Part shown: positions 12,628 to 24,039 of the stretch, in pieces
How positions within the stretch are numbered: the first letter of the stretch is position 1
Layout of the letters: each line of letters starts with the position of its first letter
Assembly: GCA_035222895.1 (NCBI GenBank)
Contig: JAVYIG010000113.1
Coordinates: forward strand, 585,501 to 649,500
Reading direction: 5' to 3'
Source: Strongylocentrotus droebachiensis
Taxonomy: Eukaryota; Echinodermata; Echinoidea; Camarodonta; Strongylocentrotidae
Length of the DNA stretch: 64,000 bases
Program-made: the position numbers and the translations under genes
The notes under the pieces: model-generated
What the model saw: the letters and a program-made list of their open reading frames with translations, nothing else
Told to the model about the DNA's origin: nothing
Database searches by the model: none

Positions 12628-13175
12628 CAATTAATGTATTAATTGTGTTCACATAGTTGATCATAATACCTAAAATTTCATTTTTAACAGGGGATAGTCA
12701 ATCTAATACACCTCTAAATATATTTTACCTGTGTCAAGAATGTATATAAAATATTTATGAATTATTGCCACAACTAGCTAGAATCCACTCGCGATTGGCG
12801 CACACTCACAAAGTATAAAAATTACATACGTACACTTTAACAAAAAGTATTTATTTTGACAGTAATACAAATAGGGATCAACAGGTAAATTACAAAAACA
12901 GCAATTCTGATAAATTATACAAGAAGTATTTAAGTAAACATTCAAAAATAATTTGTGTAAATGTTATAAACAAAATAAAAGATGAATTTTAGAGGCAATT
13001 TCTCTGTAAAAATGTATAAAACATCAAAAAACCATACTTTTTGTGTAATTTTACAATTCAAATGGTATACTAGTATACCTTTTTTTTTTAACAGCATTCT
13101 CACGTAATAGTAAAAACAAAAAAGCTTTAAATTTTCATATCACTTCAAATTGACAGTTTCTGTAAACAAATAAAT
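12628..13175. other. Non-coding, AT-rich
   Basis: Nothing recognisable was seen beyond short A/T runs. Confidence 0.5.
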
Positions 13176-13624
13176 CAGAGCTGCTAACCTTGTCCGACCA
13201 AAAAAAGGAATCATGATGGCAAAAAAAAGGAATTTCAAGCCAAAAAAAGGAATTCGTAAAAACGAAACTTACAACCACGCGCGACACACTTCCAATGCAG
13301 AAATGTTCATTCCTCATGCTGTTTTTTTCCATACAAGCAGGTTTTTTTGTTTTGGTTATTTTGATATTATCAGCATTTCATTCTTTGTGAGAATATTTTT
13401 CTCTTTAAGTATGTTTTCAAATTAGTTTTCTATTCAATTTGTGATCAAATCACCATTTAAGGGCAGTTGTTAGACTTGTGGTATGTAAAAAAAAATAAAA
13501 AAAATAAAAAAAAATAAAATAAAAAATTATAAAAAAACATATTTTATGAAGAAAAAACGTAATACCGTAATTGGGAGGAAAAAACGGAGTAATTCCGGCA
13601 AAAACGGAATGGTTGGCAGCTCTG
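13176..13624. mobile_element. Inverted-repeat element, ends CAGAGCTGC(T/C)AACC
   Basis: The left end CAGAGCTGCTAACC (about 13177) matches the reverse complement of the right end (GGTTGGCAGCTCTG, about 13611-13624). The bases ATAAAT occur immediately outside both ends, a possible target duplication. The interior has AAAAAGGAAT-type A-rich repeats. Related ends occur at 18073 and 18406/18743. Confidence 0.65.
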
Positions 13625-14292
13625 ATAAATGCATTTGTATAGTAACCAAAACATACAGAGAAAGAAAGTAGATAACAAAATATAAATGTTGCTGTAAATT
13701 CAACATTAATGTAGTAAAAATACAAAGGCACTTCGTGTGACTGATAATGCTGAGGCAATGTTTCTGTAACCAAGCATAAAAACATCATTAAACCGCACCA
13801 TGTATAATTTCACAATTAAAATTGTGTACACAGAGTAATTTTGCATATCCCAGTTTTCTACAGCATTCTTAATGTAAAAAAAAGACACAATTTTTTGTTT
13901 TCAACTTTTTTTTTTTAATCACTCCAAATTTACAGTCTTTCTAGATACATAAAGAGATATTTCTCCAGTAAACAAAAAAGCAACTCTTATGTTTAATCGA
14001 CATAAATTTAGTGAACACCACAAAGTCATTTTGTGTGAATGTGATACAGGAAAAAGAAGGGGGATGGGCCAATTTTGTATAATTATAGATAAAATCGTCT
14101 TTATGCCACATGTTGTGCGTAATTTAATAATTAAAATGGTTTACCATGCTAATTTTGCATGTTCCTGTTTCACTTTATTTCTTCTTCTAATGATTTTAAA
14201 TAAACAAAAGAGAGGGGGCGCCAAACACCACTTAGTTAGTGGGGGCTCTAAAATGGAAGATGAGCTCTTATCCCCTTTCGTATGTGGCACCC
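13625..14292. other. Non-coding
   Basis: AT-rich; no exon was recognised. It ends at the TA that flanks the large inverted-repeat element starting at 14295. Confidence 0.5.
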
Positions 14293-14309
14293 TACACTGT
14301 TAAAAAAAA

Positions 14310-15400
14310 CAGTAGATTTTACAGAGAAAAAAATACAGAACCATTCTTTAAAGTGTTGTAACAGCAAATTTTCTGTAATTTAACAGGACAAATGTCTAGA
14401 AAAAATGAAGATTTTGTTTTTTTACAGGCAATTTGCGTGATTTCAGATCCCATATACAGATTTTTTACAATTCTACGGAATGTTCTTTTTTTATTAAGAA
14501 AACTTCATTTTTTAACGGATAATAAAAAAGAAATTACAGAAAACAAAAATACAGAACCATTCTGTAAATTGATGTAACTGGAATTTTCTGCAATTTAACA
14601 GGACAGATTTCTATAAGAAAGGGAGATGTTTTTTTTTAATAGGAATTCTGTATGCTTTCAGATCCAATATGCAGATTTATTATGATTCTACAGAGCGTTT
14701 TTTTTTCTCAAAGTAAACCTCATGTTTTAATGAATAAAAAGAAAGAATCTACAGAAATTAAAATACAGATTCATTCTGTAAAAATGTAAACTAGAAACTT
14801 TCTGCAATTTAACAGATCTCTAAAAAGAAGATCCCATGTAAATAAATGGAGTGTCTTTTTATTCAAAGTAAACCTCATGTTTTAATGAATAAAAAAAATA
14901 CAGGAAACAATAATACAGAACCACTCTGATAATTAATGTTACTTGACATTTTCTGCTGTGAAAAGGACGGATCTCTCTCCCTCTCTAAAAAAAGGATTGT
15001 TTTTTTCTTTATGGAAATTCGTAGGCCTATGTTTTTAAGCAGATTTTGCTTTTAATTCTACAAAGTGTCGATTTATTCAAAGCAATCTCATTTAGTTTAA
15101 TGAATAAAAAAGACAGAATTTATAGAGGAAAATACCGTAAACAATTCTGTAAAATTAATAGCTGAATTTCACTGCAATTTGACAGAAATCTAAAAAAGAA
15201 GTTGATGAGGGTTTTTTTTCAAGGACATTCAGATCCCCTATAGATATTTAATGTTCTACAAAATACCCTTTTCAATTTAAAAAAAAAAGACCTTAACTGC
15301 CTTTTAATGCCTTAAACTCAACAACGTAAAATAATTTGCGGTAAAAATACAAAACCTTTCTGTTAATTGACTCAAGCTGCCGAATTCGGGCACATTTAAA
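14310..15400. repeat. Left subterminal tandem repeats
   Basis: About five diverged units near 200 bp, each with AATACAGAACCATTCTGTAA, a TTTTCTGCAATTTAACAGGA-like phrase and a T-run followed by CAGATCC. Homopolymer changes have scrambled any reading frame. Confidence 0.65.
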
Positions 15401-16019
15401 AGGGAAAGAAGATTTCGTTTTTACCGGAAATTAGTCTGCTTTTATCAGAGGTTATGCTTTATATAGGCCTAAATTTTAGTAGGCTAGGCATAATTATATA
15501 TATACTTCAAAGTTCATGTAGACCTCTCAGAAATCTTTTTTTTTTATGCCATAAAAACAACACGAACTCCCACGAACTGAAACTGTAACTATACCGGTAC
15601 CGTAATTTTTCTGCATCTTCTTAATCTTCTTCTTTTTCTTCTTTTCTATTCTTTTTTTCTTTTTTCTAACAGGAAGTTTTAATAGTGCTTTCATATCTTA
15701 TTCAGATTTCTGTTTTTTTATTTTATTTTTTCTTTCTTTTCTTTTTTCTTGCCGCCAACTTTTTTGTTACCGTTAGCGATAGCGTGTAACATGCATGCGT
15801 GCACTTCGTTCGCGCCCATATATGCATGCATGGCGATCGATCAGATCAGAACGAACCGGCCGGGCGCGCCGGGCCAGCGCCAGCTATAGAGTACCGAAGC
15901 CGTGACGTCACTGCCCCCAGACGACCGCTTGACTGGCTCTACACAAAAGGTTGCTATGCGTGGCTGAACCGCCCGACATCGCGCGTGCGACTTTTTGCAT
16001 TGACTTTGCATTAGCAAAT
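15401..16019. other. 5' region of the SWIM-finger gene; GC-rich, CRE-like site
   Basis: T-rich up to about 15770, then notably GC-rich around 15850-15990 compared with its surroundings. A palindromic TGACGTCA at 15903-15910 matches the CREB/ATF site consensus. The GC-rich block immediately upstream of the candidate start codon could be a promoter; this is inferred only from composition and position. Confidence 0.35.
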
Positions 16020-16232
16020 ATGGACGCCATTTCGATAACAGCCTTAGCATCTTTTTTTCAGACGAGCCGAAATCACTGCAACGAGGGGAAAACCACTACA
16101 AATCAGACCATGTAGAGAAATTTGATTATTTTCCAGGTGAACTACGTGGAGTTGTTAGAGCCAGCATGAAAGACAAAAGTTACAACGTTGTGGTGAGTTT
16201 TGTAGTTCACGAAAAAATGTCATGTCTTCACA

Positions 16233-16303
16233 TGCACAAACACAAATATGCGCGAGTGGGACTACTGTCTGTAGTCCCACTCGCGCATATTTGTGTTTGT
16301 GCA
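16233..16303. repeat. Perfect hairpin, 33 bp arms, 5 nt loop
   Basis: 16233-16265 is exactly the reverse complement of 16271-16303, with loop TGTCT between. It lies in the intron of the SWIM-finger gene, 40 bases after the splice donor, and transcripts from either strand would fold into a pre-miRNA-sized perfect stem. Confidence 0.92.
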
Positions 16304-17201
16304 CAGTAAATTCAACGACTGTCGGGGGTTTGAAATTGAACTAGGCTTTGCAAAGTTTGTGACATGAACTCCGTGATTTATTTCTCGGTTTGAATACTAA
16401 CTCATTGAACATGATTATCATTTACTCCATCCATATGATCATATCCTTTAAAAAATGAAGGAAAATAGTCAAGGTCGAAAGCCAGTTGCCTTCCCTTCAG
16501 ATTCAGAATCAGAGCTAACGTAACTAAAGACAAATTACAGCCTCATACACGATGGCCAGCTCCAGTGTGCTTTACCCATTTTTGTTTTGTTTTCAGTGAA
16601 AACATATATTATGAATATGTTCTGTATTTTATTGTTTAAAAATTCTATATAATAATTACTTACATGGATGGATTACACAATGAATTAACATTATTTTTTA
16701 AATAACTTTATGACTTTAATTGGCATTTTCAGTGCTATTTTGTTATTATATTCTAATTGGTTTTCTCTTTTTTTATTTCTCAAATTAATTTGTAGGTACA
16801 GCTGGGTGAGAAGAGCATTACCTCGTCAAGGTGCGACTGTCCGCGTGGTCACTACAAGTGCAGCCACGCAGCAACCCTCATCATCTTTGGCATCCACAAC
16901 ATCAGCAGGACAGACGTTGAATGCCAGTGGCGTAAGAAGAAGGGACCAGCAACCGTTAAATCTGTTGATGAGATGTACCCGCCACCAAAGGACTATAACC
17001 CTCTTACGAGGAGTATTACCAATGATGACCGCAACTGGCTTCAAAATGAACTAAAGACTTGTGGCCAATTCACCGGGATGTACTGGCTTTTATCCCCAGA
17101 GCCTGACGTCCAGCCACTACCAGTCCCTTCAGTAGAAGAACTGATTCTTTCGCCAGCCTTCCTGAAAGCGAACCTGAATGTTGATTTTCTTCAACTATGT
17201 A

Positions 17202-17218
17202 TACAGGGTGTCCCATGA
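17202..17218 (+). mobile_element. Mariner-like terminus interrupting the SWIM gene
   Basis: TATACAGGGTGTCCCA is a typical Tc1/mariner-style terminal sequence beginning at a TA. It sits where the SWIM-finger reading frame stops. A similar TATACAGGGTGAGTC lies at about 20331. No matching opposite end was located. Confidence 0.4.
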
Positions 17219-18072
17219 ACAATGCCTGACACACTTCTGATAGCACACAGATCAACTTATTAATACCATTGGTAAGAGCAACATTTCCTTAAGGCCCTGT
17301 CACATTAGGCTTTGGTGACTTGCGAGGAAAATTTTTTTGCTACCCAGGGGTCCCCGCAGATGGTCCCAGTGCGGGCCATCTGTAGGGACCCCTGGGTAGC
17401 AAAAAAATACCTTTAGTAACTTTAGTAACTGACATCAAAATCACAACATGTTCATAGTAGTTTTTGCTTTATAACACTTTGGCAAAACTTGGTGAGCTGT
17501 AAAAAAGACCAGGCTGAATGAAATCTTAAATGGATGGTCTGTGGGGAATTAGTCTATAGCAACTGATTTAACTGCTTGCAAATAGAAGTGTTTTGAAAGT
17601 TATTAATCATATGTTACTCTTTCAACCTGCAAATTGCTTATCTTATGGACCAAAAGTGACTGGCAGATTTTTTTAAATAGGATATGATGCATGAAGAAAA
17701 GATGGTAAAAAAGCTTTTGATAAACAAGCCAATAGATTATCAGATCAGTTTGCTATGTTACTTGTATTTTACTTTAATTTGTATAGGCATGAGAGAAGAA
17801 AGCCTCACTAGGTCCTATATATGTATTCCTCTATCATTTGATATATATTTGTTCTTTTGAAGGTTGTTTTTAGTATAGTTGGTTTACATAATTTCTTTCC
17901 TATGTTCCTTGACCAAAACCAGTACAAACTCTCAATGTGTGTTCCAATATCACACAACTTTGGCTACATTTGGCTCGTTGGTGGGCAGTTTTGAACGTAC
18001 ATTATCAATGCAAGTTTAGATGGCTAGTTTCCCTTTTAATATTTCAGTTGTGTTTTGTGTGAAAACCTATGT
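17219..18072. other. Non-coding with a second long hairpin
   Basis: No exon was seen. The hairpin at 17331-17408 is listed separately. Confidence 0.5.
17331..17408. repeat. Hairpin, ~33 bp arms
   Basis: 17331-17363 pairs with 17375-17408; the outer ~25 bp (ATTTTTTTGCTACCCAGGGG and onward) is perfect, followed by a small mismatch and further pairing of CAGATGG with CCATCTG. The loop is about 11 nt. Confidence 0.85.
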
Positions 18073-18743
18073 CAGAGCTGCCAACCAGTAAGATTTTTTC
18101 GTTTTTTGGTGTTTTTTGTTAAATCGTATAGAAAAATCATCTCTATATGTCTCTATTTCATAAAACTTACATAAGTATTGGTAATTGGATGAATGTGTAT
18201 TTCAGGTAACTTCAACTTTCAAGTAATTTGTTTTCTCCCAATCATAGCAATGTGATCCAATGTCTTTAATCATGTTGTTAAAACCACTGTGTTTATACCT
18301 GTGTTTCAATGTTGTTTCAATGTTGTTGTTTTTTTTTCATCTGCAAGAGCAGTGCACATCAGTTTTGGGGACCAAAGAATACAATTTTCATTCCCAGAGG
18401 TTGGCAGATCTGTAAAAAGTTTGTAGTCCAAGGTACTTATATGGATATAAGAACAACCCATGTCTCTCTCTTAGCTATGTACTTGAAATGAATTGTCATG
18501 GACCTGCATTGTTCTTATATTCATACATGTATATTAAATTTAATATAATGTTGACAGAACAAATTTAAAGCAAAAAAGTATTTACTTTGTAAGCAGTTGC
18601 TAGCAAATCGCAAGCGACTCGCACTCGCACTGCGATACAACAATATTACATTTTGAAATAGTTGAGAAGAGGATCGGTTGAAAAATACAAATTTTTGAGG
18701 TGCTGAGTATGTACTAATTTGTGTTTTCAAAGGTTGGCAGCTA
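18073..18743. mobile_element. Inverted-repeat element(s), ends CAGAGCTGCCAACC
   Basis: The left end CAGAGCTGCCAACC at 18074 has two candidate partners: GGTTGGCAGATCTG ending at 18412 and GGTTGGCAGCTATG ending near 18743. Either a short element is nested in a longer one or two elements abut. The family is the same as 13176-13624. Confidence 0.5.
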
Positions 18744-18935
18744 TGCTATGTACATCATCTTCATCTTTTATTGGAAACATGTACATATTTTTCATTGAGG
18801 CAAGTGGGTATTTTGAGAACAAAAATAGACATTTGTATGCTGTTTAGGAAAATAATGTACATTATGCCATCTTCAATCATGAGAACTGATGGCCATATTA
18901 ATTTGATATTCTTGGCCCGAACTCACAAAGGAGGC

Positions 18936-19525
18936 TTAAAGGAGAATAAAAGTTAGACAGTCACATGATTTCAGTGAATGGAGAAGAACAACAAGACTTA
19001 ACAGTAAAAGTTTGAGCAAATTTGGATAATCCGTTTTCGAGTTATGTATTTTTGAAGTTTTAGAAAATCCTTATTATGGACTTCCTTAAGTTGGCAACTT
19101 CGCCAGAATTTGTGATGTCATTGTGCTCAACTCTCCATTGGTTATGTACAGAGAGTTTCACTTTTTTCTAATTTTCATCAAAAATAATATTTCCGCCAGT
19201 GTATTTTGTTTTTGTATGACATGGCTACATCAATTCTGCAGTATGTCTGAAAGAATCAATACAATTGCCCTTTTAATATTTTATAAAAATAAAATGTTGT
19301 GAAACTCTCTGTACATAACCAATGGAGAGTTGAGCACAATGACATCACAAATTCTAGCGGAATTGCCAACTTAAGGAAGTCCATAATAAGGATTTTTTAA
19401 AACTTCAAAAATCCATAACCCAAAAAAGGATTATCCAAATTTGCTCAAACTTTTACTGTTAAGTCTCATTGGTATTCTCCATTCACTGAAATCATGTAAA
19501 TGTCTGACTTTCATTCTCCTTTAAA
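18936..19525. mobile_element. Foldback element 3, arms ~225 bp
   Basis: From TTAAAGGAGAATAAAAGTTA at 18936 to about 19160 the sequence is repeated in reverse complement at 19299-19525. The arms contain CAATGGAGAGTTGAGCAC and GTGATGTCATTG, and both end in a TTTAAAGGAGAAT-type terminus. The spacer is ~135 bp. It is non-coding. Confidence 0.88.
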
Positions 19526-20650
19526 CTCTGTGGGGGGTTAAATCATGGTCTATGTAGATTTTGTGTATAATTTGCGCTTAATTTAGCGTGTATGCTGAGA
19601 AAGGTCCAATATGAAGGCACGCTGTATGGCAAAGGGCGCTCAATTCATGCTTGTTGCTATGATTTTAAACCATAGCTTTAAACCATGGCAAAAATCATGA
19701 ATTTCTAGTACTTTGCCAAAAGCGTGCATTTATACTGGATCTTTGTCAGCTAATCATACACAAAATCTGCATAAACCATGGTCTAAACTTAAACTTCCTT
19801 TGTGAATTCCGACCATTGAGTGTGTGACCCTCAAATCGAGCAGAATTGCATCAAAATATCATCAGGTTAGATTTAGTGTGCATTTTGTTTACATTTTCTA
19901 TGTTACAATGGACATGTTTGAAATAGACCCCCCCCCCCCCGGCACAGTTTTAGCATTGTTATAGCACATCTGAAAGAGCACCTCAAAGTGGTCTTAGGGA
20001 TCCCGTTAGAATTTGGTTTAGATGGTTGATTGGAAGGCTTCTCTTCTACCCAACCAGAAGAGCGACATGTTATGATCCTTGGACTGTGATTTGTATTTTT
20101 CTGCACTTCACACTATTTGCAATATGATATCTGATCATGCCAATCATTTATTTTTTTAGAAATGTGTTAAATTATGTTTTGTATGTGTTTAAATATGCCA
20201 ATCACATACAAGTCATGTGTTGCAGTAGGTTCTATGCCTCCAGATTTTAAAGGTTTTCATTATTGGTTTGAGCCAAAATAATCTTTGTAAAGGAATGAAG
20301 AATGCAGGTGCCCTTTTCTTTAGGCATCTATACAGGGTGAGTCAGAAAAAAAAAGTCCACTTTCAAAAATCTATATAATCTCTAATGTATGTTATTCTTC
20401 AAAGACTGTGGTATGTCCTAAAAGAGTATCTTCCTCTTTTATTTGGTATAAATTTTATCAGGTTTATAGCATGAATGTCATGCTTGTCTATACAGGAGGC
20501 CCTTTTTTTTTTGAGAGAGAGAGGAAATAAAATTTCACCTGCGCCAGAAGTGGTGGCATGTCGATCATGAATTAGCAATAAATGATATACCTCGGTTAAA
20601 CATGACTCTTTACGATTTCATATCATGGGGGGGGGGGGGGGGCACCCCGT
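19526..20650. other. Non-coding within the large element
   Basis: A C-run lies at 19929-19939 and a G-run at 20629-20642. No exon was found. Confidence 0.5.
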
Positions 20651-20975
20651 AGGCTATATAGTTTTTTGTTACATTTTATATCTTTGTTACTCACTGAAGT
20701 TTGCTTTTATTGTTTTCTTGTTGATTAAGCTCCTTGCAGATCAGTATTTACATGTTTGTAATTGGTAATGATAAATGAACCCTTTTAAAACTACAAAATG
20801 TTGCAGTTGTTTGTTAGGCCATATAGTTTTTGTTACATTTGATATATTTGCTACTTACTGAAGTTTGCTTTTATTGTTTTACTGTTGATTAAGCTCCTTG
20901 CAGATCAGTATTTACATGTTTGTAATTGGTAATGATAAATAAACCCTTGAAAAACTACAAAATGTTGCAGTTGTT
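20651..20975 (+). repeat. Tandem duplication, 164 bp unit
   Basis: Two near-identical copies; the phrase GTTGATTAAGCTCCTTGCAG occurs at 20720 and 20884. Each copy ends with GATAAAT(G/A)AACCC, the second containing AATAAA, so this could be a duplicated 3'-UTR segment. Confidence 0.8.
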
Positions 20976-21029
20976 TGTTTGACTGACTTGTGTATCTGTA
21001 AAATTAAAGCAGGTGCCTGCAGCAGTCAC

Positions 21030-21849
21030 AAGATTTATTTTTTTAGTGTGTGTTTTGATGGTAACTTGTACATACACACTCTAGCATTAAGGTCTTACAG
21101 ATTTTTCATGAACATGTTTGTAGGATTTCTATAGGATATAATTTAAATAATTTCATGAGAAATTTCATTTATTACACACAAATGTTATAAAACAGATTGG
21201 CTGTAAATTATGAATCATGCTATAAAATTACAGAATTTCTCGAGACTTCTGCAAGCACCCTGCCCTTTTTATTATTTTTTCATTCCGTTATAATTTTTCT
21301 ATTTTTTATTTTTGTTTATTTTTTATTCATTTTTTTTTTACATGCCGATTTTCTGTTTCAAAACAGATGGACTGTAGATTTTGAAGAGAAATATGTAGTC
21401 AAATTAAAGCACTCCTGTAAACCTTGATTCAGGCACTCCTCTGTCTTTATTTTAAAGATAAATTTCATGTATCACAGATGGCTTGTTATTAAAAAGATGA
21501 GCTGTAAATTTTGATAGTAGATCTGCTGCAAAATTACAGGAGTTCCTTGTAGTTCGGCAAGTTATCTTTCTGTTTTTTTAAGAATAAATTTCATTTATCA
21601 TATGCAGATTTGCGGCTAAAAAACAGATGAATTGTAAATTGTGAAAAGAAAAATGTGGCAAAGCTAAAGGATTCCTGTAAACCCTGAATCAGACACTTTT
21701 CTGTCTTTTTTTTTTACAAAAATGAAATGTTATAATCACTTACAGATTGTATGTTATTAAACAGATCAGCTTTAAATTATGGTTACAAATATGGTGTAAA
21801 AAAAACTGGAGTTCTCTAGAGTTCTGGAAAAATATATATATAAACAAGG
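21030..21849. repeat. Right subterminal tandem repeats (continuing at 23281-23420)
   Basis: About five diverged ~140 bp units with (A/T)AAACAGAT...CTGTAAATT, AAATTACAGGAGTTC and AGGCACT...CTGTCTTT. The series is interrupted by the nested element 21850-23280 and resumes to the right terminus. Confidence 0.65.
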
Positions 21850-23280
21850 GAAACGCTCTCGGCGGTCTCGCCTGCATAACGCAATTCAATATGATAAACC
21901 AGAACGTCAATGACGTACATTGTAGTGCTCATCCGCATCTCGCAACAACAAATATCGTGGTACACTTTTGAACTGGTCAAAAAATAAAAATGTGATGCCC
22001 TGGAAGGGACATAATTTCATTTCATTTGCATAAAGTACCATAAATAATCAATGGAGCAAAATCTCAAAATTCTGTGTAGAAGTTTAGTGTTCCAAATTTA
22101 GCTCTACCAGATAAGGCAAACCAAATCAAAATCGGTCAAGAAATGAGGGAGAAGCAATTTTTGTTATATTTGGAATAAATTTGCATAAATTACCATAATT
22201 AATTAATGGAGAACAATTTCAAAATTCTGTGTAGACCTTTAGTGTACCAAAGTTAGCTCTACGATATAAAGCAAACCAAATCAAAATCGGTCGAAATATG
22301 AAGGAGAAGAAGCATTTTTTGTGATTTTTAAATTATTTTTGGAATAAATTTGCATTATTATCATAATTAATCAATGGGAGTAAAATCTCAAAATTCTGTG
22401 TAGAAGTTTAGTGTTCCAAATTTAGCTCTACCAGATAAGGCAAACCAAATCAAAATCGGTCAAGAAATGAGGGAGAAGAAGCAATTTTTGTTATTTTTGG
22501 AAAAAATTTGCATAAATTACCATTATTAATTAATGGAGAACAATTTCAAAATTCGGTGTAGAAGTTTAGTGTACCAAAGTTAGCTCTACCAGATAAAGCA
22601 AACCAAATCAAAATCGGTCGAGAAATGAAGGAGAAGAAGCATTTTTTGTGATTTCAAATAAATTTGCATAAATTAGCATAGATAATGAATTTCACGATTC
22701 TGTGTACAAGTTTTAAATCCCCCTCCTAGCCCTATCATATGAAACAATCAGAATCAAAATCGGTTGAAAAATAAGGAAGCATTTTGAAAATCTTGATGAT
22801 GATGCCACAACATAGTCCAAGTCTGTTGACCTGAAATGACCTTTGACCTTGACTTTGTGATCTGAAATTCTACTCACATGATTGGGGATACTTGATTACC
22901 CTATAGTCCAAGTTTCATTGACTCAGAACTTATACTTTAAAAATTATATCAAAAATTCAAAAACTTAACCTTAGGTTAAGTTTTCGATGATGATGCTACA
23001 ACATAGTCCAAGTCTGTTGACCTGAAATGACCTTTGACCTTGACTTTGTGATCTGAAATTCTACTCACATGATTGGGGATACTTGATTACCCTATAATCC
23101 AAGTTTCATTGACTAAGAACCTATACTTTAAAAATTATATCAAAAATTCAAAAACTTAACCTTAGGTTAAGTTTTTGATGTTGACGCCGTCGCCGTCGCC
23201 GCCGCCGCCGCCGTCGCCGCCGCCGCCGTCACCGGAAAAGCGGCGCCTATGTCTCGCTTTTTGCTACGCAGGCGAGACAA
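21850..23280. mobile_element. Nested repeat element with GTCTCGCCTGC inverted ends
   Basis: GTCTCGCCTGCATAACGC at 21865 is mirrored by GCTACGCAGGCGAGAC ending at 23278. Inside are ~5 units of about 155 bp (22020-22700, each with AATTTGCATAAATTACCAT and AGCTCTACCAGATAA), a ~192 bp direct duplication (22797-22985, 22990-23178, with GACCTTTGACCTTGACTTTG), and a GCCGTC-rich tract at 23184-23230. No protein is encoded. Confidence 0.7.
23184..23230. repeat. (GCCGTC)n-like GC-rich tract
   Basis: Imperfect CGCCGT/GCC triplet repeats near the right end of the nested element; the reverse strand reads as an Ala/Thr-rich low-complexity frame that is not judged real. Confidence 0.85.
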
Positions 23281-23436
23281 AAACAGAAAATTTGTATTTA
23301 TCACCTCCATATTTGCTGTTAAAAAACTGATGACTTGTGAATTGTGATAACAAAGTTCTGTAAAATTACAGGAGTTCTCGAGACTCTGCTGCAGGCACTT
23401 TTCTGTATTTTTATGGAGAATTTTTTTAACAGTGTA

Positions 23437-24039
23437 GCTCCATGACTTTAGTGCCACCTCCTCAGTCGATTAAAGGATTTGTCGCATAAATCGGCGGGAG
23501 AAAGGGGGCTACCAAATAATTACATCGGGGGGGGGGGGGGGGGGGGGTCCTCGGGAGGTAAATCCTCAGGGTACGCCATCGAAGACCGTGGCTGTGACTG
23601 TCTGGAACTAATTTTCGTATCCCAATGCACTATAACAAAATTTACTCATGCCACAGATACACTATTTTAATCTATTATGTATGCCTACTAGTTGACATTT
23701 TGTTAGTGGAAAATTAATGAATTTGCAACAAGTTTTCAAAACGGTCATATTTATTTGTATCAGTCAGCCAATGCAACTTCCACAGTTCTTTACAGTTCTA
23801 TTTAGAGGAATATTTGATGGGGGGGGGGGGGGGCTCTAACTCTAGACTATAAAGTAAAAGTTTGTGATAATAGGTTCACCTCCGATGTTAGCCATGTGGA
23901 CGATTCATGTAATAAACATAAACAATAACTATTTTGAGAGGTCAACTCTTTCAAATAGTTCAGGGATTCTCCTACACTTGAATTGGAACAATCACTTGGA
24001 ATATATTGGCAACAAAAAAAAGAAGAAAAAAAAAGAAAA
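23437..24039. other. Non-coding with G-runs
   Basis: G-runs lie at about 23527-23547 and 23819-23833. No exon was seen before the coding fragment that starts around 24040. Confidence 0.5.

Larger units (their letters stand above)
16020..17218 (+). pseudogene. SWIM zinc-finger protein (YqaJ-associated type), two exons, frameshifted and truncated
   Basis: Two exons were read. Exon 1 (16020-16192, donor GTGAGT) opens with ATG (MDAISITALASFF) and continues, after a shift in a 7-T run at about 16052-16058, as RGENHYKSDHVEKFDYF and ASMKDKSYNVV. Exon 2 (16796-17218, acceptor TTTGTAG) carries a SWIM finger, CDC...CSH (CDCPRGHYKCSHAA), then HNISRTDVECQWRK and MYPPPKDYNP. This order is typical of a widespread invertebrate and fish family in which the SWIM finger precedes a YqaJ-type nuclease domain. 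Here the frame ends after NVDFLQLCIQGVP at a TATACAGGGTGTCCCA sequence, a common mariner-type terminus, so the nuclease half seems lost to an insertion. The one-base shift could also be a homopolymer sequencing error. The gene lies inside the candidate CACTA-like element, which may have captured it. Confidence 0.7.
14293..23436. mobile_element. Candidate 9.1 kb EnSpm/CACTA-like element carrying a SWIM-finger gene
   Basis: The left terminus CACTGTTAAAAAAA (from 14295) is mirrored at the right by TTTTTTTAACAGTG (ending 23434); counting the flanking TA the shared inverted repeat is CTACACTGTTAAAAAAA. TA is present directly outside both ends. Just inside both termini are tandem repeats built of short CTGTAA / ACAGAA / TTAACAG words (left about 14310-15400, right about 21030-23420), the subterminal-repeat layout known for CACTA elements. 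Inside sit the SWIM-finger gene (16020-17218), foldback and other small elements, and a nested 1.4 kb element (21850-23280). No transposase was recognised. Whether both ends belong to one insertion is inference. Confidence 0.5.

Noticed and set aside
15799..16014. 71-codon open frame upstream of the SWIM gene
   Set aside because: It overlaps the GC-rich presumed promoter, has no donor in a compatible phase to the next exon and no recognisable motif.
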